NCBI GenBank assembly: GCA_964036315.1
Contig: OZ038479.1
Location: 60,865,893 to 60,929,892, forward strand
DNA length: 64,000 nucleotides
From: Acanthosepion esculentum
Lineage: Eukaryota; Mollusca; Cephalopoda; Sepiida; Sepiidae
Reading direction: 5' to 3'
Shown here: positions 59,401-64,000 of the stretch, in pieces
Position numbering within the stretch: the stretch's first letter is position 1
Layout: each line of letters opens with the position of its first letter
Position numbers and translations under genes: made by a program
Notes under the pieces: generated by a model
What the model was told of the DNA's origin: nothing
The model's database searches: none
The model's input: only the letters and a program-made list of their open reading frames with translations

Positions 59401-59540
59401 CTCGGTCTGGGGAATCGGTTCAGCCATGTCGATTCAATGTAATTTTGGAAGGAAAACAAAAAGATTTCGCGCCTTTTTTTTTGTTTTGTGTTAGATCAGT
59501 TCTCGCTATGCAAAGAATTTTCCTTTTAGAGTGCTGTGTG
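59401..59540. other. Gypsy leader, between the repeat array and Gag
   Basis: Noncoding leader with an A/T run at 59476-59485. No other feature seen. Confidence 0.5.
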
Positions 59541-59545
59541 TCCTG

Positions 59546-59811
59546 AACGTCGTGTTTACCAATTTAGTTGGTGCAAACGTCAGCGGTCATTAATTTTGTT
59601 AACACCGTCGGTTTCATTATTTCTTTGGTTGGAGCAGACTTGAACGTTGGTAGTCACCTATTATGTTGATGTAGATGTAAACGTTAGTATTCATCAAATT
59701 TTGTTTACTGTTAACGTCGGGGTTATCAATTTTGTTAACGTTAGGGTTATCAATTTTGTAAGGAACGTCGGGGTTACCAATTTGTAGGAACGTCGAGGTT
59801 GCCAATTTTGT
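59546..59811 (-). repeat. Tandem array of tRNA-Trp-type primer-binding sites
   Basis: Nine diverged units begin at 59546, 59576, 59601, 59643, 59679, 59713, 59737, 59764 and 59789. Read on the plus strand, the best unit is aacgtcggggttaccaattt. The 3' end of animal tRNA-Trp, from memory, is cacgtcggggtcacca. The unit at 59764 agrees with it at 14 of 16 positions, 59713 at 13, 59546 and 59789 at 12, and 59737 at 11. The others need one-base gaps. Unit 59789 ends 7 bases before the 5' LTR, where the primer-binding site of an LTR element should be. The shared spacer is attttgtt. Confidence 0.8.
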
Positions 59812-60052
59812 TGCAGATTGGCGAATGTATTTTAAACTATCAGAACGTTAGGTTATCAGAAGGGTTAGTGATGTTGGTGTTCTTAGACATTCATTCGCAA
59901 CAAATTAAGAAACAGGAATATTGAAGAGAAATCAAAGTGAAAACAACATAATTAAAAGTGAAATCAAAGTGAAAACAACGTAATTAAAAGTTTAACAATA
60001 ACATTGATTTATATAGATTAGTTTGGCATCTCTCCTGGGTGAATTTCTGACT
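59812..60052 (-). repeat. 5' LTR of the gypsy element, inner part
   Basis: This corresponds to 54648-55265 but lacks about 370 bp in the middle (from after gatttatata to tagtttggcatctct). It also has a local duplication of gaaatcaaagtgaaaacaac (59928 and 59963). It is cut by the LINE after tgaatttctgact (60040-60052). Confidence 0.88.
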
Positions 60053-60895
60053 ATATTTATTATGAAGAAATCACATAATTATGGCACAAGGCCAAAAAGG
60101 GGATGGGGTTGAGGCTGGTCTTAACTAACTATCCTATACCTAGCTAATCCGATTCACGACCCATTCATACATACAATTTCCACATTCACCACAAGAACTC
60201 GTCCGTCTCCAATCAATCCTCCATACACCATAATACCGCATCCTCTCAAAGGGAACCTACAAAACGCGCCCCATATCATAAAATATAATGATTCTATATG
60301 TGTATTTAAAAGTTTATGAATGAATGAAATGAGAAGGAAGGGAGATGAACCCAATAACAAACTAAAATTAACATAAAACAAACTCAACATAACTGATGCT
60401 AGTAGGGCCCGTTCAACCCTGAAACAGAGAGGCTGCTGTATTCTGCCCCGGGGATAAAATCAAGCAGCTCTCTCGCTAAGGGAGTGGGAAAAGATTAAAA
60501 AAATTATACGGCCATGTGGAAATATAAAGCTGACCGAGTCGAGATAAAAAGGGGACCAAAAACAAACTGGGGAGGTTGGGAATCTCGACTTTGATCATAA
60601 CCAAAGAGATAGCCGGGAACAGGCCAGGAACAACACTTACTCACATTAACTAGGTACACAAAATCTTATCTAACCTAACCAAGGGAAGGGCTCCACAGGA
60701 AACCACCCCGATGTGACATAGGTTGATTTAAAATAGAAACTCAAGGCTAGCCCCGTTCAAACGAACCAAACTCGCCTCAGTCACCCACCTTTCGCTGAAG
60801 ACTGTCGAATGCAGGCGTTTTCTATCAGTTCTAATCTTCATCTTGAGCTGATGCTCAAAGAATTGGATCAGATCCTGATGAGAAAGACGGATGCC
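60053..60895 (-). other. LINE 3' UTR and end of ORF2
   Basis: It aligns with the plus-strand copy at 34,880-35,790, which defines it as the conserved 3' region, presumably the part recognised by the element's RT when priming. The frame 60154-60390 is not a gene. Confidence 0.75.
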
Positions 60896-61861
60896 TTACA
60901 AGACTTCCTCCTGTCGCGTCGTCCAAATCACCATTCGGGCCGTGGCTAGCAGCGTCAGAAACACCATTCGTTTCACCCGGGGCGACACACTGTTACACCC
61001 GTATGCGCAATCAATGGGCACAAGGTTTTCGGGAGCGAGACGAACCGTCAGCTCACCGAAATGGTCCCATGAGGAGCGGACCCCGGGGCAATGGTAGAAG
61101 GCGTGCGAAGCCGTTTCTTCCAGACCAAGGCCACACCGTTCACAGTCTAGCAAATCCGCCAAGCCTCATATGAAGGTCTTGTCATTGAGAGGCAGCTGAT
61201 TCCGAGCCAATCGCCAGGTCAGCGAAAACTCAGGGTTACTGAGGTAATCCGCCGCTGGTGCCCAAGACCAGTAAGAGCGAAACTCATCCCCCGACAAGCA
61301 GAGCCGGTCACGTAGGGAATCCTTTGCGACACCCTCCACTAAAAGACGATAGAAGACCTTCCTAGGCCGAGAAAGGTCACTGAACCGAAGAACAGCCAAT
61401 AAGGCCGACCGACACTCGCGAAGGAAATCCGATTGATCCCGGGGTTTACGATGGCGCTCAACCCGCGAGATGGGGGGGACTGATAGTAAGGAAAGGGAAC
61501 GCGTCCTTAACAATCCCCGCCATAATCAAATCTCCTGTCAACGTGCGGGGTAGGAAAGCCAACCTCGAGGCGAATTTGTGGCTCACCAAGTGCGGTATTC
61601 CCAGCCACCATGACACGGTCGTTGTGCACAGACTCGTCTGTCGACCCGATTCCCGCGTTCCCTCCATAAAATGGAGGATAGCGAGCGCTCGAGCGGCTTC
61701 CGATAGTCTTTACAGAGAGGAAGTACGGACAATCGATAAAGAACAAGAGGGAAAATGTAAGTGGCACACGCCTCCTCCCACTCTTCCTTGCTTAGATCTG
61801 CGCCCATGTTCACAGCTTCTGAAGATATCTTGCTTAACCTATGTCTAATTACCTGGCCCAT
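60896..61861 (-). pseudogene. ORF2 C-terminal region with zinc-binding motif
   Basis: Frames at 61583-61861, 61458-61667, 61166-61513 and 60896-61162 together give the part downstream of the RT core. They contain SKEEWEEACATYIFPLVLYR and LSSILWRERGNRVDRRV, then GWEYRTW/HLVSHKFASRLAFL, then FSLTWRLARNQLPLNDKTFI, and after one in-frame TGA, LADLLDCERCGLGLEETASH and AFYHCPGVRSSW. The last is a C-x2-C...H-x4-C site of the RT-associated zinc-binding type. The TGA sits where the frame is otherwise continuous and could come from CGA by CpG decay. There is no YxDD anywhere in it. Confidence 0.8.
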
Positions 61862-61864
61862 GTT

Positions 61865-62142
61865 GCGCTCTCTATTCGAACGCTCCCCGGCCTCCCTAGC
61901 TAAGGCTATCCCTAGGGGATCCCCCCAGCCACCTCCCGGAAAAGACTAGCCTTAAGCATCTTTACCTTTTCAGCTCTATTTAGGCCGAGCCGTTTGCTGA
62001 AATCAGTGGTGAACGACCTAATCCTACACTTAAGTCTCTCCCACCACCTATTCCCGATAACCGCCTCCACTAGCTCCCGCTGCACTAAGATAGTTAGCTC
62101 CTCCTGGAAGTCCCGCCTATCCAGTAAAGACAGATTGAACTT
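61865..62142 (-). pseudogene. ORF2 linker after the endonuclease
   Basis: The minus strand reads LLDRRDFQEELTILVQRELV, NRWWERLKCRIRSFTTDFSK and KMLKASLFREVAGG, followed by stops. This is the linker usually found between endonuclease and RT. It runs straight into the C-terminal region at 61861, so the whole RT catalytic domain is absent. Confidence 0.7.
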
Positions 62143-62690
62143 TCAGTAACCAGCCATTCTAGGCATACGATCTAATGCCACACGGGCACAAACGAGTTTG
62201 TGGTCCGTATAGCCTACGCAGGGGAACGTGGGACAATCTAACAAATCTATGTCGGCTCCTCTAACTAACATTCTGTCAAGGTAGCTAACCACCTTGACAG
62301 AAGGCCAACTATTAGCCCACGTCCACATTTTCCCCCCGGGGTGATCGACCCGATATCTATCAACGAGACCAAAATCGTTGATCAGATGAACCAAGCTACG
62401 ATCGCCACTACACCCGCTAGCACCCCGCTCCGATCTAATTTGGGGTCTAGGACGGAATTCCAGTCCCCCATTAAGACTAGGCGCGTTGAATCCACTAGGA
62501 ACGGCCCCAAATGCCGAAAAAACGAAACCCGCTCCTCCTGGTCGTTCGGCGCATAAACCGCAACGACCTGAAACGAACCACTTTTCACGGCAATATCAGC
62601 CACGATCAACCGGCCCTCGGCATCGGTATGCACAAGGTCCACCTTCGTATCAAGGGTCCGATTCACCAGCAAAGAAACTCCTCAACTTCG
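62143..62690 (-). pseudogene. APE-like endonuclease, C-terminal part
   Basis: The frame 62382-62672 gives GVSLLVNRT, then DAEGRLIVADIAVKSGSF, VVAVYAPNDQEERVSFF and RLVLMGDWNSVLDPKLDRSG. After a one-base shift, 62143-62394 gives VHLINDFGLVDRYRVDHPGG, KMWTWANSWPSVKVVSYLDR and GYTDHKLVCARV. GDWN, SYLDR and TDHKLV are the catalytic-core motifs of APE-type nucleases (D-x-N, D and SDH/TDH). The enzyme nicks target DNA to prime reverse transcription. The N-terminal motifs (Asn and the Glu of QET) are not visible between 62690 and 62970, so that part is deleted. Confidence 0.85.
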
Positions 62691-62970
62691 ACCATTTTGT
62701 ATAGGACCCCTAACAGGGCTCTTCTCTGCTTTGACAGGCCCTTTTTGTATTCTTCCCTGTCCACCTTACAAATGGATTCGGGGCCCGCGAACATCTTCTT
62801 TTTCTCCCTTGAAGGTTGGGGAGGGGAAGGTGTGGATGTGTGAGGTGTAGTAGTTGATGAACTTAGGGAGGAAGTGGAAGGAGAGGGGACGGAGCACGGG
62901 AAGGGGAAGTAGGGAGGCTCCTAGCTTTGGGGGAACTAATAGCTTCTTTTGGCGAAGCGGGGACGGAGAG

Positions 62971-63430
62971 TTACCTGGTTCTATCCATGCCCTTCTCCGC
63001 CCTGCTACGGCCAGAGTGGCTTTGCTGTGGCTCGTCTTCTTCCTTCCTGCTCCTTTTCAGGGACGAGGCACGAGGTGGAGGCATACTATCCACCTCCATA
63101 GGCATCTCAGTTTGTGATTGCTGCTTCATTTGCTGTTGTTGGTGCTGCTGCTGCCCTTGCTGTTGTTGGTGCTGCTGCTGCCCTTGCTGTTGTTGTTTCT
63201 GCTGATGCTTATGCTGCTGCTGTGGCTTATGCTGCTGCTGCTGCTTTTGCTGTTGTTGTTGCTGCTTTTGCTGCTGGTGCTGCCGCCGCCGCTTCTGCTG
63301 GACTTTTTTAGGTTGCTGTACCTCTTTATGTTGTGCCTGCTTTTCCGGCTGCGACTGCCTCTTTTCCTGAGGTATCTCCTGGGGGGGGGGCGGAACGTTT
63401 GAAGACTTCCGTCCTCTGGTGACCTCCTAC
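62971..63430 (-). pseudogene. ORF1 C-terminal Gln-rich tail
   Basis: In the frame ending at the TAA at 62971-62973, the region translates as long Gln/His runs (QQQKQQQQHKPQQQHKHQQ and similar) and then MPMEVDSMPPPRASSLKRSR, ending KGMDRTR. The DNA is a CAG/CAA-rich repeat on the minus strand, with a 27-bp block duplicated exactly at 63130-63156 and 63157-63183. Other frames give Leu-, Ala- or Ser-rich shadows. A frameshift near 63380-63440, close to a G-run at 63381-63390, separates it from the zinc-knuckle part. Confidence 0.75.
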
Positions 63431-63439
63431 TAGTCTCCA

Positions 63440-63786
63440 TCAATTTTTGAAGTCCCCCCCTTCTGGTTGACTAGCTTCCGTTGTGGCTGTTGTAGATGCT
63501 GGACGTGCTGGAGCTTGTACATTCTTCTTACTGGGGCATTCCTTTGCTATGTGGCCCGACACCCCACATGAGCAACACCATAGTTGTCTACCCTCCACGA
63601 CTACCAGCATCCTACTGTCGCGGCAAACCAAGATGTTGGGGATCTCCTGGAAACCCTTTCTGTTTAAGGTAATCTGGAGCTCCATGTTCCCCGTCTCAAT
63701 CCCGGCTTTGCTACTGAGGGCCCTCACTTCATTTACTTCGCCAAATTTGGAGAAGAAGCCCTCCATTCTGTCATCGGGGATATTTC
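63440..63786 (-). pseudogene. ORF1 with CCHC zinc knuckle, 5'-truncated
   Basis: The frame 63440-63766 contains FFSKFGEVNEVRALSSKAGI, MELQITLNRKGFQEIPNIL and LWCCSCGVSGHIAKECPSK. The last is a C-x2-C-x4-H-x4-C knuckle, the nucleic-acid-binding motif of many LINE ORF1 and Gag proteins. The reading frame is open up to the insertion junction at 63786 (NIPDDRMEGFF), so the true start is missing. The product would bind the element's RNA in the ribonucleoprotein. It ends at a TAG near 63437. Confidence 0.82.
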
Positions 63787-64000
63787 TGAATTTCTGACTG
63801 GTTCGAATCGATTCGGACGCTTCTATTTATTGAGTTTTGGGTCTAAAAAATCGGTTCAAAAACGTTAGGCGCGAAAAGATATTTTCTACAGATTGCTACA
63901 GCTTTAGAGGTCTGAGCCAATGAAAAGTCTAGTTTGCTGAAACAAAGATGCTGATTGGTTAATAGGTGATTATTGGTGTAAAGTGCATTATCGCGAAGAG
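63787..64000 (-). repeat. 5' LTR of the gypsy element, outer part
   Basis: It resumes the LTR after the LINE: gaatttctgactggttcgaa, then cgcttctatttattgagttt and the tgctgattggtt CCAAT box. It matches 55256-55461 and runs off the window, so the outer LTR end and the target duplication are not seen. It carries a small extra segment (ctacagattg near 63887) absent from the other LTR. Confidence 0.9.

Larger units (their letters stand above)
60053..63786 (-). mobile_element. Nested APE-type LINE, 5'-truncated and internally deleted
   Basis: It interrupts the gypsy 5' LTR. The 13-mer tgaatttctgact occurs on both sides (60040-60052 and 63787-63799), while the intact LTR at 55250-55270 has the site once, so this is the target-site duplication. 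The LINE reads leftward. At its 5' end ORF1 is already open, so the copy is 5'-truncated. The 3' end has a short aataaatata-type tail, not long poly(A). It is GC-richer than its surroundings. The clade is perhaps L1/Tx1-like, judging from ORF1 and the C-terminal zinc-binding region. Confidence 0.88.
54648..64000 (-). mobile_element. CsRn1-like Ty3/gypsy LTR retrotransposon, nested and degenerate
   Basis: The element is transcribed leftward. Its 3' LTR is at 54648-55491, the internal region runs to 59811, and the 5' LTR begins at 59812 and leaves the window. A 3.7-kb LINE lies inside the 5' LTR. Without it the visible element is about 5.6 kb. Assignment to the CsRn1 clade rests on three features seen here and known for that clade: a Gag Cys-His box starting CWYH and ending C-PP (CHCC type), a primer-binding site matching tRNA-Trp, and the order Gag-PR-RT-RH-IN. 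The coding region has several frameshifts, at least one stop and a lost RT catalytic Asp, so the copy is dead. Confidence 0.85.

Noticed and set aside
59546..59811. CRISPR-like array
   Set aside because: The repeats are diverged, spacing is irregular and spacers are not unique inserts. The units match a retrotransposon primer-binding site in an animal genome.
63118..63402. Leu-rich, Ala-rich and Ser/Asn-rich frames over the CAG repeat
   Set aside because: They are alternative-frame readings of the Gln-rich ORF1 tail.

Overview
The window looks like repeat-dominated, AT-rich intergenic or intronic DNA from an invertebrate animal, most likely a lophotrochozoan and perhaps a mollusc such as a cephalopod. 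That placement is an inference from the element families present: a CsRn1-type Ty3/gypsy element, several non-LTR retrotransposon families, Tc1/mariner and hAT relics, and tRNA-headed SINEs. It does not rest on any host gene. I found no convincing host protein-coding exon, rRNA, functional tRNA gene, CRISPR array or bacterial-style operon. Most open frames are chance frames or shadows of transposon debris.

Positions 1-54,600 are mainly unique-looking AT-rich sequence carrying scattered, broken mobile-element pieces. These include at least four fragments of an RTE-like reverse transcriptase family (about 2.3, 10.9, 25.5 and 52.8-53.9 kb), five 3' or internal fragments of a CR1/jockey-like family (17.1, 21.2, 40.5, 46.5 and 52.2 kb), and two or three Tc1 transposase remnants (5.4, 30.5-31.4 and possibly 31.8 kb). 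There are also MITE-like inverted-repeat elements (3.8, 7.7, 16.5, 17.7, 23.6 and 37.8 kb), tRNA-derived SINE heads (20.1, 33.9 and 34.2 kb), microsatellites and short tandem repeats.

Positions 54,648-64,000 hold a nested pair of retrotransposons, both on the minus strand. The host element is a degenerate CsRn1-like Ty3/gypsy element. Its 3' LTR is at 54,648-55,491. Its internal region, 55,492-59,811, encodes Gag, protease, reverse transcriptase, RNase H and integrase, broken by frameshifts and stops. Its 5' LTR starts at 59,812. A 3.7-kb non-LTR element (60,053-63,786) is inserted in that LTR with a 13-bp target-site duplication. The inserted element keeps part of ORF1 (CCHC knuckle, Gln-rich tail), part of an APE endonuclease and the C-terminal zinc-binding region of ORF2, but lacks the catalytic RT core. 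Pieces of the same family occur on the plus strand at about 6.4-6.75 kb (ORF1) and 34.8-35.8 kb (3' end).

The most unusual observation is the leader of the gypsy element (59,546-59,811). It holds about nine tandem, diverged copies of a 24-42-base unit that resembles the 3' end of tRNA-Trp including CCA. A primer-binding site expected once next to the LTR therefore appears to have been multiplied into an array. Everything here was read by eye without alignments, so boundaries of degenerate pieces are approximate.
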